Shown piece after piece: positions 56,831 through 64,000 of a stretch of 64,000 nt of DNA. Every line of letters begins with the position of its first letter. The first letter of the stretch is position 1. A model generated the notes under the pieces. That model saw nothing but the letters and a program-made list of their open reading frames with translations. It was not told the DNA's origin and searched no databases. This DNA comes from JAYODW01 sp038116745. Its GTDB lineage: Bacteria > Pseudomonadota > Gammaproteobacteria > Ga0077536. Position numbers and translations under genes: made by a program. The stretch is taken from assembly GCA_038116745.1 (NCBI GenBank), contig JAYODW010000001.1:62001-126000 (forward strand), given 5' to 3'.

Positions 56831-57583
56831 TCAGATGCTGGCAGCTGTCTTTTCGTGCGACCACACGCGGCTGGCGAAAGCAGGGTAGGGGCCTGCAATA
56901 GTCGGTGCAATCGTCTCTCTGATCAGCGTGAGGCTCGCGGGATCCGGCACAGCCGTGAGCGGCACCTCATCCGGGCACTCGAATTCAAATCCGGTCTGGT
57001 CACGGACTTCCTCGACGGTATGCCCTGGATGCACGCTTGCCAGGCGGAAACAGCCTTTCTCGCGCAGGAACAGGAACACGCACAGCCCGGTGACAAGTGC
57101 GTACGGACCGCCTGGTCGATACACGTTGGGGGCACTGGTTCCTGGAGCGCTGATGAAATCGACCCGCGGCACAAAGACCCGTCGGGTGTGCTCCTCACGG
57201 AACAGAATCACCCGCGGGACCAGGAAATACAGATAGGCGGAGCCAAAGGCCCCGGACCAACGGACGTCCTGTTGCGGGTAGGCACCTATTCCGGTGAGGT
57301 TGATATTGGCCTGTCCGTCTATCTGTCCGCCGCTTAAAAAGAACGCGTCGATGCGGCCCTGCCCGGCGCAGTCGAACAGGTCGACCCCGCCGTCAGTCCG
57401 GAACGGCTCTTCCATGCTGCCGATGATCGAAACTTTTTTGCGGCCCTGTGCCCGTGCCCGCGCCAGCAGCGCGGCGGATCCAGGGATGGGAGAGAGCACG
57501 CCGACGGCGATATGGCGCGCCGGCGCCAGCATATCGGCGATTGTCGTGATGAGCAGCTCTTCGGGTTGGTACCCCGGCACCAT
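56831..57583 (-). CDS. CoA-transferase family subunit beta (IpdB-like)
   Basis: A 250-residue protein of the family I CoA-transferase beta fold: VPGYQPEELLITTIADMLAPARHIAVGV, FFLSGGQIDGQANINLTGIG and FGSAYLYFLVPRVILFREEHTRRVFVP (each in part). No E-S/N-G-x-x-G sequence is visible, the place where true family I CoA-transferases carry their catalytic Glu. The same absence is known in IpdB, where IpdAB acts as a cyclic 1,3-diketone CoA hydrolase in steroid ring C/D degradation. Hydrolysis rather than transfer is therefore likely. The ATG (57583) overlaps the alpha subunit stop as TGATG, so the pair is coupled. Confidence 0.78.
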   Translation of the reverse strand: MVPGYQPEELLITTIADMLAPARHIAVGVLSPIPGSAALLARARAQGRKKVSIIGSMEEPFRTDGGVDLFDCAGQGRIDAFFLSGGQIDGQANINLTGIGAYPQQDVRWSGAFGSAYLYFLVPRVILFREEHTRRVFVPRVDFISAPGTSAPNVYRPGGPYALVTGLCVFLFLREKGCFRLASVHPGHTVEEVRDQTGFEFECPDEVPLTAVPDPASLTLIRETIAPTIAGPYPAFASRVWSHEKTAASI

Positions 57584-58410
57584 CAGGCGGCTACTTCTTC
57601 GGCGTTGAACACGTGGCGCTGTAGCCAGTCCACGAACCCTTCGGCGCTGGCGCAGGCGCGTGCATAGTCGGCCAGGGCCTCGCGGTCGTAGTCGTAGTGC
57701 GCGGGCAGATTCAGCGGCCACGCGCCACGCGGTGCCGCAGCGATGGCATCGACGTAGAAGCCATTCAGGGTCGCCGGCGCCAGAACCGGGTCTTCCAGCA
57801 GGTTGTTCTCAACGATCGTTTCCACGGTAACCAGCGTGGCGCGCGACGCCTGCGCCATGATTTTCATTTCGGCCTGTCGCGAGATGTAGACGTTACCTTC
57901 GCGGTCCGCCATCGGCGCATGGAAAATCGAGAAATCCGGCTGAATGGCCGGCAAGCAGACGATCGGGTCGTCCTCGGCGAACGGGTTGTTGATGACGCGG
58001 AAATCCTCGCGACTTGCCGCGACATCCGAGCCGATCAGGCCACGCAGAGGCATGAACGGGATCCCTTTCTGGGCTGCCTGCAGCCCGGCATAGACGGCAG
58101 GGCACGTGGCGTCCTTGACCTGCACAGCACCGCTTTTGACAGCCTGGGTGAAACGCTGCGCAAGTCCGAATTCCCCGAGGGTGACGCCAGCGGTCTCCAC
58201 CGTGGCCACGCAGCCGGCACCGATCAGCATGTCGACGAGGATGCCGCCTGTCGGCACCGTGACGATATGCAGATCGCGTATACGTCGACGGACCAGGGCG
58301 CGGCCAAGTTCCATTGGAACACCACAATCCTTGAACACGGCGACCTTGGCCCCGTGCGGGATCTGTGCCACCAGATCGGCGACCGATTCGGTGATTTTTT
58401 CGCCGTTCAT
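57583..58410 (-). CDS. CoA-transferase family subunit alpha (IpdA-like)
   Basis: A 275-residue alpha subunit. VAQIPHGAKVAVFKDCGVPMELGRALVRR, LHIVTVPTGGILVDMLIGAGCVATVETAGVTLGEFGLAQRFTQAVKSG (in part: GVTLGEFGLAQRF) and ALPFMPLRG-like GIPFMPLRGLIGSDVA match the IpdA/CoA-transferase alpha family. GNVYISRQAEMKIMAQASRATLVTVE follows as usual. GVTLGEFG carries a Glu that might correspond to the catalytic Glu of IpdA, but I cannot align it without a tool. The start ATG 58410 has AGGAG eight bases upstream; ATG 58416 is close to it. A cupin gene lies 61 bases upstream in the same operon. Confidence 0.8.
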   Translation of the reverse strand: MNGEKITESVADLVAQIPHGAKVAVFKDCGVPMELGRALVRRRIRDLHIVTVPTGGILVDMLIGAGCVATVETAGVTLGEFGLAQRFTQAVKSGAVQVKDATCPAVYAGLQAAQKGIPFMPLRGLIGSDVAASREDFRVINNPFAEDDPIVCLPAIQPDFSIFHAPMADREGNVYISRQAEMKIMAQASRATLVTVETIVENNLLEDPVLAPATLNGFYVDAIAAAPRGAWPLNLPAHYDYDREALADYARACASAEGFVDWLQRHVFNAEEVAA

Positions 58411-58471
58411 GCTCATTCTCCTGTCAGTCTCCCAGCGCGTGTGGCCTGCATTGCGGTCCGCCGGTAAGCCT

Positions 58472-59017
58472 TCAGCCGGCGTCCACCTCGCGTAGATTGC
58501 CGTCCTCGTCGATGACCAGCCCGGAACGGCGCGCCGCTTCGCGCAGCGAGTCAGGCCAGCCGACCCGCCCGGGATCGTTGCCCCCGACGACCGCAAGCAT
58601 CATGGCAGTTTCTTCGCCGACGTTGCGGAAGCCGCGCATGATGTGGAGCGGCACCGAAATCGTGTCGAAAGGCTCCAGAACGACTTCTTTATCACCTTCA
58701 GGGCCCCAGAATATGGACCAGCGGCCGCTGAGCGGCACGAAGACCTCCTGGGTCAGATGAGAGTGCAGTGCGGCGCCCTTGCCAGGCTCGGCGCGGATCA
58801 TGGCCAGATGGAAGTCCTGCGCCTCGATGGGGGGGCGCATGCTGGCGTCCTCCTGAACGCCGTTGCCGATAATGCTGAAGATCTCGCGTTCGTGCCCGGG
58901 AATGCGGGTATCGACGAACGCAGTGTGTGAACTTTTGAGATCTTTGAATCGGGCGACGCAGCGCTCCATGTCTTCGGCGCTAACGTCGATGTTGGAAACT
59001 TCAGCGGTAGTGACCAT
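58472..59017 (-). CDS. Cupin-domain protein in the CoA-transferase operon
   Basis: A 181-residue cupin. FHLAMIRAEPGKGAALHSHLTQEVFVPLSGRWSIFWG holds motif 1 (two His, one Glu in LHSHLTQEVFVPL), and DTISVPLHIMRGFRNVGEE holds the His of motif 2, so the four metal ligands are complete. The N-terminal 40 residues (MVTTAEVSNIDVSAEDMERC) form an extra helix. It may be a ring-cleaving or isomerising metalloenzyme, or a small-molecule-binding protein. It lies between the PQQ dehydrogenase gene (38 bases away) and the CoA-transferase pair, all on the minus strand. Confidence 0.75.
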   Translation of the reverse strand: MVTTAEVSNIDVSAEDMERCVARFKDLKSSHTAFVDTRIPGHEREIFSIIGNGVQEDASMRPPIEAQDFHLAMIRAEPGKGAALHSHLTQEVFVPLSGRWSIFWGPEGDKEVVLEPFDTISVPLHIMRGFRNVGEETAMMLAVVGGNDPGRVGWPDSLREAARRSGLVIDEDGNLREVDAG

Positions 59018-59055
59018 GGTGATACCTCCCCCTGCTGCGCTGCAGAGACTCTGGT

Positions 59056-60909
59056 TTACTTGGGCCCGAAGGCCAGAAACACATTACCAGGCATGCCGAA
59101 CAGACCGTAGCCGGAGCTGAAATACACCCAGCCGCCGACTACGGTGACCCCGGCGCCCTTGATTGATCCGCCCTTGGCTTTAACGCCGTTGACCGTGGCG
59201 TAGTCGCCCTTGGTGTCAACATCCCAGATCACGGCTCCGGTCGCCGGATCGTAGGCCCGCATATGGCCATCCATGGACCCTGAAAAAAGCACACCGGGCA
59301 GCAGGGTGGCGGCAGCAGGCTGGCCTGCATTGCAGCCCGGGATGTCGAGGCAGTCTGGGGCGGCCGCGGGGGTATTCCAGACCTCGCTGCCGTCGGCGAA
59401 ATTCAGAGCGTAGATCCCGCCCGCATGCCCTGGCATGGTCTTTGTCTCCCAGACGTCAGAGATGGGCACGTATACATGCGTATCGTCGGCCGCAGAGCCC
59501 CATTCAATGCCGCCCAGAACGCCGCCCGGTGACAGGCGTTTCTGCCATACGATGGCGCCTTCCTTATCGGGGTCGATGGCGTGCATGACGCCGGATTTCT
59601 GCCCGGCCAGCAACAGGCGTCGCCCGTCGGGCAGGGTGCGCAGAATGGCCGAGGAACCGAAGTCGATATCCGGACCGCAGCCCTCCTTGGAGACCGGGTC
59701 TGCGTTAGGCGCCACGCAGGCGGCGGTGAAGGCATCGTCGGCCGTCATCTGCTTGTGCCACTTGATTGCGCCGGTTTGCATGTCCAGCGCGACGATGGCG
59801 TCTGAGGTGTCTGCCGCCGGCGCGGAGTAGGAATCTCCGGTAGTGACGTAGATCGTGCCCGTTTTCAGGTCCAGCGTAGGGCTCGACCAGACCGCAGCGC
59901 CCGAAGGTCCCCACAGCTGGACGCCGGCGGTGGTCAGTTTGGTCCTGGCGGGCGTTTCCGGAATGACGTAGCTCTTCCAGATCTGTTTGCCGGTTTCGGC
60001 GTCATAGGCCAGCACGCTGCCGCGGAAGGTGCAGCATTCATAGGTTGTAGAGCCGCCAGCGAGCTCCTCGAAAGACGCTGTACCCAGGTAAAGCCTGCCC
60101 TCGTGCAGCACCGGCGATGAGGTGATCATGGACCAGTCATGGGTCTCCGCCTTTTCTTTCCACAGCAGTTTGCCGCTGTTCGCGTCGAGCGCGTAGAGCC
60201 AGGCTTTGCGGTCACCCGCGTAGAGTCCGATAGAGCCATCCTGACGCGGGGCGACGATGATGGCTGCCCTCACTTCACCCTCGGTTTCGTACTTCCAGTG
60301 CGCGCACCCGGTCGTCCTGTCGAGCGCGTAGATCGCGCCGTTCGGCGAGCCGATGAAAATGCGGTCGCCGACCACGGCAGGCTGCGTTGTGATGGTCGTC
60401 GCGCCGGCATGGCCGAAGGACCACTTGAGCTCAAGATTAGTGAGATCTGCGGCTTCGAGTCCGCCCGCTGCAGCACTCTGCGCATGGGTCTGTTCGAAAT
60501 CGAGCCCCCAGCCTACCCAGCTCGGTGCAGCGAAATCAGCGGCGCTGAGCGGGCTGCCTCCGTCGCACATAGCAAGCCGCTCAGCGGCTTTTTCTGCCTG
60601 GACCGTCCCCCAGGGGATCTCGGAGAGGTAAATGGCAAGCGCTCGTTTTTCGATTTCATTCAGCGCGCTCGCCTGCAGTGCCATCAGGCCGCTGACCTGC
60701 GCGGTGAAAATCTTCTCCGGCGGCAGTTTTTTGAGCTGCTCGCGGGTCAGCGCGCGGGGCGCAGGGTCCTCTCCATGGCATACGGCACAGGAGGCTTCGA
60801 ACGCGTTCTGGCCGATGGCGCGGTCATCCGCTGTCGCTACCGTGCTCAGGGACAGACCCAGCAGCAGGGCGCTGAGTAACGCGGATGTGCAGAAACGATG
60901 GCAATGCAT
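59056..60909 (-). CDS. Secreted PQQ-dependent dehydrogenase with N-terminal cytochrome c (PVA dehydrogenase-like)
   Basis: A 617-residue periplasmic quinohemoprotein. A signal peptide is at 1-27. A cytochrome c domain follows with heme-attachment motif CAVCHG (41-46) and a candidate Met ligand in SGLMALQASAL. From about 125 an eight-bladed propeller has repeated W-motifs (IYALDRTTGCAHW, LYALDANSGKLLW, VLAYDAETGKQIW, IVALDMQTGAIKW, IYALNFADGSEVW, MRAYDPATGAVIW). It resembles polyvinyl-alcohol and lignin/polyether dehydrogenases, which oxidise secondary or long-chain alcohols. The heme is N-terminal, unlike type II alcohol dehydrogenases where it is C-terminal. Likely donor to the respiratory chain. 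No pqq genes are in the window. A repeated GATATC pair lies 44-57 bases upstream. Confidence 0.88.
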   Translation of the reverse strand: MHCHRFCTSALLSALLLGLSLSTVATADDRAIGQNAFEASCAVCHGEDPAPRALTREQLKKLPPEKIFTAQVSGLMALQASALNEIEKRALAIYLSEIPWGTVQAEKAAERLAMCDGGSPLSAADFAAPSWVGWGLDFEQTHAQSAAAGGLEAADLTNLELKWSFGHAGATTITTQPAVVGDRIFIGSPNGAIYALDRTTGCAHWKYETEGEVRAAIIVAPRQDGSIGLYAGDRKAWLYALDANSGKLLWKEKAETHDWSMITSSPVLHEGRLYLGTASFEELAGGSTTYECCTFRGSVLAYDAETGKQIWKSYVIPETPARTKLTTAGVQLWGPSGAAVWSSPTLDLKTGTIYVTTGDSYSAPAADTSDAIVALDMQTGAIKWHKQMTADDAFTAACVAPNADPVSKEGCGPDIDFGSSAILRTLPDGRRLLLAGQKSGVMHAIDPDKEGAIVWQKRLSPGGVLGGIEWGSAADDTHVYVPISDVWETKTMPGHAGGIYALNFADGSEVWNTPAAAPDCLDIPGCNAGQPAAATLLPGVLFSGSMDGHMRAYDPATGAVIWDVDTKGDYATVNGVKAKGGSIKGAGVTVVGGWVYFSSGYGLFGMPGNVFLAFGPK

Positions 60910-60980
60910 GGGGTGTCTCCAATCCTGACAGAGAACTTAGAGCGTGATCGCTGATATCGGGATATCCGTTTACAAAACGC

Positions 60981-62033
60981 TCAGAGATCCAGCGCCAGAA
61001 GTTCACTGAGATGCTGGTCGATCTGGGTGTGATAGGCCGGCTCCATACCGAAAAGTCCGAAATGGCCAGCCAGACTTTTAATCACCCGAAGTTCAGATTT
61101 GCGGATCATCTTCTGCTCACGTTTGCAGTCGGCTACGGCGAAGAACATATCGGTGTCGATAGGCATGACAAAAGCCTTGGCGGTAATGCGGCGCAGGGCT
61201 GCGCGCAGGTCGCCGCCGGTATGACGGCTGACGTCTCCACGCTGCCACTTCCAGGCCATGCACAGCAGGTCGTTCGGGTCCATCTGCGTGAAATATCCCT
61301 CCATGAACCCGACCTGGAAATCCTCCAGCGAGGTGCAGCCCAGCGCGCGCCAGCCTTCCTGCGCGAAAAACTCTGTGCACAGTCCCATCACGGACCACAG
61401 TTTGGCGTGGCGCCTGAGACCTGCCTGTACATCAGTGTGCGAGCGATACCAGCCCCCGGCCCACGCCGGATCGGAAGTGATCGCCTCGATCAAGGTATCT
61501 GTATAGAGAAAGTCATGGTCGGTGTTGCTGGCGTACCCGGCGATGGGCGCGGCACGCTGGACCATGTCCGGGTAACGGACGGCCCATTCATAGACCTGCT
61601 GTGCGCCCATCGAGCCTCCGACCACCAATGCAAGACTGTTGACTTTCAGGTGTTCAGTCAGCAGCAGATGCTGGGCGCGTACGTCATCACCAATACGTAC
61701 GTGCGGGAACTTGGCCATGTTCCAGGGGCCCGGCGTGTTGTGTGGGGAGCTCGACAGACCGCTGCCGATCTGATTGACGCAGATGATGCAGTAACGGCTT
61801 GGATCGAGCGCCCGGCCTTTCCCTATGTAGGTCTGTTCAAGCGTCTTGCTGGTGCCCGAGTACCAGGTGGGAAACAGAATGGCGTTGTTTCGGGCACGGT
61901 TGAGCTTGCCGTGAACCGCATACGCGAGCTGCAGCTGGGGCAGACGGCCGCCTTCTTCGAGCTCGAAAGGCCCGGCGTCGTAAATCTCATAGGGGCCGTG
62001 AAATTCCTGTGAATAGAAGGCGTTTTCAATCAT
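60981..62033 (-). CDS. MetX-like alpha/beta-hydrolase-fold acyltransferase
   Basis: A 350-residue protein of the homoserine O-acetyltransferase family. GPFELEEGGRLPQLQLAYAVHGKLN and AILFPTWYSGTSKTLEQTYIGKGRALDPSRYCIICVNQIGSGLSSSP (in part) are typical, the nucleophile Ser141 is in VVGGSMGAQQVYEWAVRYPD, Asp lies in MPIDTDMFF and His in SLAGHFGLFG. True MetX enzymes carry NxLGG-like loops; here NQIGSGLSSSP differs, and met genes are absent nearby, so a different acyl acceptor or hydrolase activity is possible. The start ATG 62033 (MIENAFYSQEF) is chosen because the long upstream frame to 62204 is unconserved and Arg-rich. Confidence 0.82.
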   Translation of the reverse strand: MIENAFYSQEFHGPYEIYDAGPFELEEGGRLPQLQLAYAVHGKLNRARNNAILFPTWYSGTSKTLEQTYIGKGRALDPSRYCIICVNQIGSGLSSSPHNTPGPWNMAKFPHVRIGDDVRAQHLLLTEHLKVNSLALVVGGSMGAQQVYEWAVRYPDMVQRAAPIAGYASNTDHDFLYTDTLIEAITSDPAWAGGWYRSHTDVQAGLRRHAKLWSVMGLCTEFFAQEGWRALGCTSLEDFQVGFMEGYFTQMDPNDLLCMAWKWQRGDVSRHTGGDLRAALRRITAKAFVMPIDTDMFFAVADCKREQKMIRKSELRVIKSLAGHFGLFGMEPAYHTQIDQHLSELLALDL

Positions 62034-62232
62034 TGCAGAGGTCCTTGCGAGGGTTGCTGAGTAGGGTGAGTCTGCGCTGGGGAGGGCGTAAACCCGTTTC
62101 CGCGGCGTCGTTTTTGTTCCGGTCGGGTCGCGCACGGATGTGCAACGCAATATGCCTTGCCGGCGGTGATTTCTCGTCGTGCGCAACCGCGCATGTGTGC
62201 GCAAGCGCGGGCAGGTCGCAGGACGCGTGCAT

Positions 62233-63084
62233 TCAGCTGCTCCTGCTACCGCGGCTGTGAGGACGGCAGTAGACAGCTTTGACCGAGTGTGTCCGCCCCT
62301 GTTCGTTGTTGAGCCGCCCGTTAGCGGCCTTGAGAGCCGCGTCGTGCGGAACCAGAACGGCGATGCTCAGCGCGGTGGGATCGACTGAGTCGAGCGCAAG
62401 CTGACGTTGCCGCCCGTTATTCATCACAGCGTGTGTGGTGTCGTCGAGTGCCCGTTGGCTGAGACCCGAGGCGTCCAGCATCGCCCCAAGCTCGCTTCGG
62501 GTGATGAGATGGCTTAGCGCGGGCTGCTCTGCCCAGAAGGTCGGGTAAATCACTGGGAGTTCGCCCGCTGCAAGCACCGTTTCGAAGGCGAATATTCCGC
62601 CCGGGCGCAAAATCCGCGCGACCTCGCGGAAACATGCTGCCTTGTCCGCGATGTTCATCAGCACGTTCTGCGACCAGACCACATCAAAGCTGGCCTCGCT
62701 GAACGGCAGCGCGGTGGCGTCACCGGTGCGGAAGCGACATTGATCGCTCAGACCGACCCGCTCGGTCAGCATTTCGGCGGCGGCGATGAAAGCGGGGGTG
62801 AGATCCAGCCCCTGCACGTTGCAGCCGAATTCAGCCGCGAGAGTACGGGCGGGACCACCGATCCCGCACCCCAGGTCCAGCACCGCCTGTCCTGCGTGCA
62901 CACCTGCGTACCTGGCAAGGTCCCGGGTTGAAGCCAGCCCGCCGCCATGAAATTCGTCGAAGGACGCAAGGTCCTCGCGGGTCAGCTGGTCCGGATCGCG
63001 GCCGCTGCTGATGAGTGCCTCCAGGATCCGTGCGCTGACGTCGTGGCCGCCGTAGTGGCGCGCGACCGTAGATGCTGCAGTCAT
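62233..63084 (-). CDS. Class I SAM-dependent methyltransferase (Methyltransf_11)
   Basis: A 283-residue methyltransferase. Motif I is AVLDLGCGIGGPARTLAAEFG, then VQGLDLTPAFIAAAEML, TGDATALPFSEASFDVVWSQNVLMNIADK, and REVARILRPGGIFAFE. The N-terminal YGGHDVSARILEALISSG resembles small-molecule methyltransferases such as those for sarcosine, dimethylglycine or sterol-like substrates. The acceptor is unknown. It ends 199 bases before the MetX-like gene and starts nine bases after the acetoacetate decarboxylase-like gene, so the two upstream genes are probably co-transcribed. Confidence 0.82.
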   Translation of the reverse strand: MTAASTVARHYGGHDVSARILEALISSGRDPDQLTREDLASFDEFHGGGLASTRDLARYAGVHAGQAVLDLGCGIGGPARTLAAEFGCNVQGLDLTPAFIAAAEMLTERVGLSDQCRFRTGDATALPFSEASFDVVWSQNVLMNIADKAACFREVARILRPGGIFAFETVLAAGELPVIYPTFWAEQPALSHLITRSELGAMLDASGLSQRALDDTTHAVMNNGRQRQLALDSVDPTALSIAVLVPHDAALKAANGRLNNEQGRTHSVKAVYCRPHSRGSRSS

Positions 63085-63093
63085 CCCGTCAGC

Positions 63094-63837
63094 TTAAGTC
63101 AGGTAATCGTGAAGTACCGCGCCGTCCTCGAGCGTACAGGCGCTCTTGTAATACCAGCCACCGGTTACCTCTTCGATCGGGATCGTGGACAGCTGGTCGG
63201 CGGGAGACCGGCCGAACTCAAGGGTGGCGGGCCCGCAGTGGATCTCACTGACCTCCATGTTGGTCAGCGTGGTGGTGGTGAGTTGATCGACGTCTGGTGG
63301 CGCGGAGAGTGACACGTTGGGAATGAATTTACGCGCAACCCACTCGGCGGTGCCGCCCATCTCTTCAGCGGTGGTCATGGTGGACATACGCACGGCCATA
63401 TCGATCACCCGCATGCCGCCACGCTCGACCGTACTGCGCATGACGTCGTCAGTCATGCTCATGTCCAGCTGTCCGAGTTTCTTGGGGAATCCCCAGATCT
63501 CACGTCCCCCGCAGATTGCGACGTCGTTATCGAGAACGAGATAAATGCTGAAGTTGACCAGCCGTCGTTTGTAGGTGGCGTGGGCGAACACGTGGGCCTC
63601 GTAATATCGCCCGAAGCCCGAGCACAGGAAATCCGCGACCGATACGAACATGCAGTTCTCCCGGTTGGGTACGAGCGGCGCCGGGATCAGTGATCGCAGA
63701 ACCTGAGGCGTGGTACGGAACTGCACCAAGTGCTGCGTAATTTCGCGGTAATGGAAGGGGGGCTTGCCGTAGAGTTCCGACAATTCCGGCATGCTGAAGC
63801 TGCGTTTGCTGATAGCGTTGGCGCGTTTTCGGGCCAT
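63094..63837 (-). CDS. Acetoacetate decarboxylase family protein
   Basis: A 247-residue ADC-fold protein. GGREIWGFPKKLGQLDM contains the Lys pair (about 119-120) matching the Schiff-base Lys and its pKa-lowering neighbour in Clostridium acetobutylicum decarboxylase. YYEAHVFAHATYKRRLVNFSIYLVLDNDVAI and GFGRYYE are typical of the family. ADC relatives also include aldolase-dehydratases and steroid or aromatic pathway enzymes, so the substrate is open. The start ATG 63837 has AAGGGAGA 12 bases upstream; MPELSELYG at 63792 is a weaker alternative. Confidence 0.82.
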   Translation of the reverse strand: MARKRANAISKRSFSMPELSELYGKPPFHYREITQHLVQFRTTPQVLRSLIPAPLVPNRENCMFVSVADFLCSGFGRYYEAHVFAHATYKRRLVNFSIYLVLDNDVAICGGREIWGFPKKLGQLDMSMTDDVMRSTVERGGMRVIDMAVRMSTMTTAEEMGGTAEWVARKFIPNVSLSAPPDVDQLTTTTLTNMEVSEIHCGPATLEFGRSPADQLSTIPIEEVTGGWYYKSACTLEDGAVLHDYLT

Positions 63838-63886
63838 GGTCGAGACGTCTCCCTTGGATTGACCGGCCGATAGTATAACGAGCCGG

Positions 63887-64000
63887 TCAGGCGCTCAGCG
63901 GCGTCTCCTGGGAGGTGAACGGCTGCATCGTGTGACGCCGTCCCTTTCCGTCCCGGCCCGCGGGACGCGCAGTTGGCCCGGCTACATCTTCAGATCGGCG
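63887..64000 (-). CDS. Possible 3' end of a minus-strand gene leaving the window
   Basis: A minus-strand frame is open from the right edge for 37 codons and ends in TGA at 63887-63889. The translation ends GKGRRHTMQPFTSQETPLSA. I recognise no family in so short a piece, and it may not be coding. If real, it lies 49 bases upstream of the acetoacetate decarboxylase gene and could be the start of the same operon. Confidence 0.3.
   Translation of the reverse strand, partial: RRSEDVAGPTARPAGRDGKGRRHTMQPFTSQETPLSA

Noticed and set aside
57697..58467. 256-codon plus-strand open frame opposite the IpdA-like gene
   Set aside because: It is the shadow of the conserved CoA-transferase alpha subunit, which explains the sequence.
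60953..60966. GATATC repeated with a two-base gap upstream of the PQQ dehydrogenase
   Set aside because: Each half is a common 6-base palindrome; the pair is too short to claim an operator without other copies.

Overview
The window is about 64 kb of dense, GC-rich chromosomal DNA (roughly 60% G+C by eye) with short intergenic gaps. I see no rRNA, tRNA, insertion sequence, phage gene or CRISPR array. Several signs point to a free-living gammaproteobacterium or close relative with an oxidative, catabolic lifestyle. These are an E. coli-type LexA operator in front of a dnaE2 gene, a sigma32-type promoter in front of an Hsp20 gene, a sox gene, PntA/PntB transhydrogenase, HtpX, polyphosphate:AMP phosphotransferase, and many genes for CoA-ester, terpenoid or steroid-like catabolism. 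I cannot name the genus.

Layout. 1-1.4 kb: 3' part of soxB coupled to a HbpS/GlcG-type protein. 1.4-8.6 kb: two LLM flavin oxidoreductases, a secreted polysaccharide deacetylase, a DsbA-fold HCCA-isomerase-like protein, a transglutaminase-like protein, an orphan YqeC and an aromatic/aspartate aminotransferase. 8.8-11.9 kb: SOS-regulated dnaE2 without imuA/imuB nearby. 12-14.8 kb: cupin, a non-condensing thiolase coupled to its DUF35 partner, and an SDR. 15-17.8 kb: serC-serA. 17.8-24.1 kb (minus): a five-gene acyl-CoA carboxylase operon of the Atu (acyclic terpene) type in which the biotin-carrying half of the alpha subunit is a separate protein. 24.3-30.5 kb: FAH-family hydrolase, cupin, an orphan NorQ/NorD (CbbQ/CbbO)-type ATPase-VWA pair, a RidA-family protein and a third LLM enzyme closed by a strong terminator. 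30.7-35.4 kb: AEC transporter, OmpR-type two-component system, HtpX, methyltransferase. 35.5-40.5 kb: CaiB/BaiF CoA-transferase, a decayed MscS-type channel gene, Hsp20, an intact MscS and a polyphosphate kinase-2 protein.

40.6-50.3 kb is the most distinctive block: two molybdopterin (bis-MGD type) oxidoreductases without partner subunits, three alpha/beta hydrolases (two with the Asp nucleophile of epoxide hydrolases), a sulfurtransferase, a carboxymuconolactone-decarboxylase-fold protein and a Rieske oxygenase alpha subunit. It reads as an uncharacterised catabolic island. 51-53 kb: a fused SoxY-SoxZ-like carrier, a small membrane protein and a PPOX-type flavoprotein. 53.4-56.7 kb: pntA-pntB followed by a DUF1232 frame that has no ATG, GTG or TTG start. 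56.8-64 kb (minus): IpdAB-like CoA-transferase pair, cupin, a secreted cytochrome c-PQQ dehydrogenase fusion, a MetX-like acyltransferase, a methyltransferase and an acetoacetate-decarboxylase-family protein.

Taken together the genes suggest breakdown of a hydrophobic, probably isoprenoid- or steroid-like carbon source to CoA esters, plus thiosulfate or sulfur-carrier chemistry, with proton-driven NADPH supply from PntAB. The substrates are inferred from family membership only.
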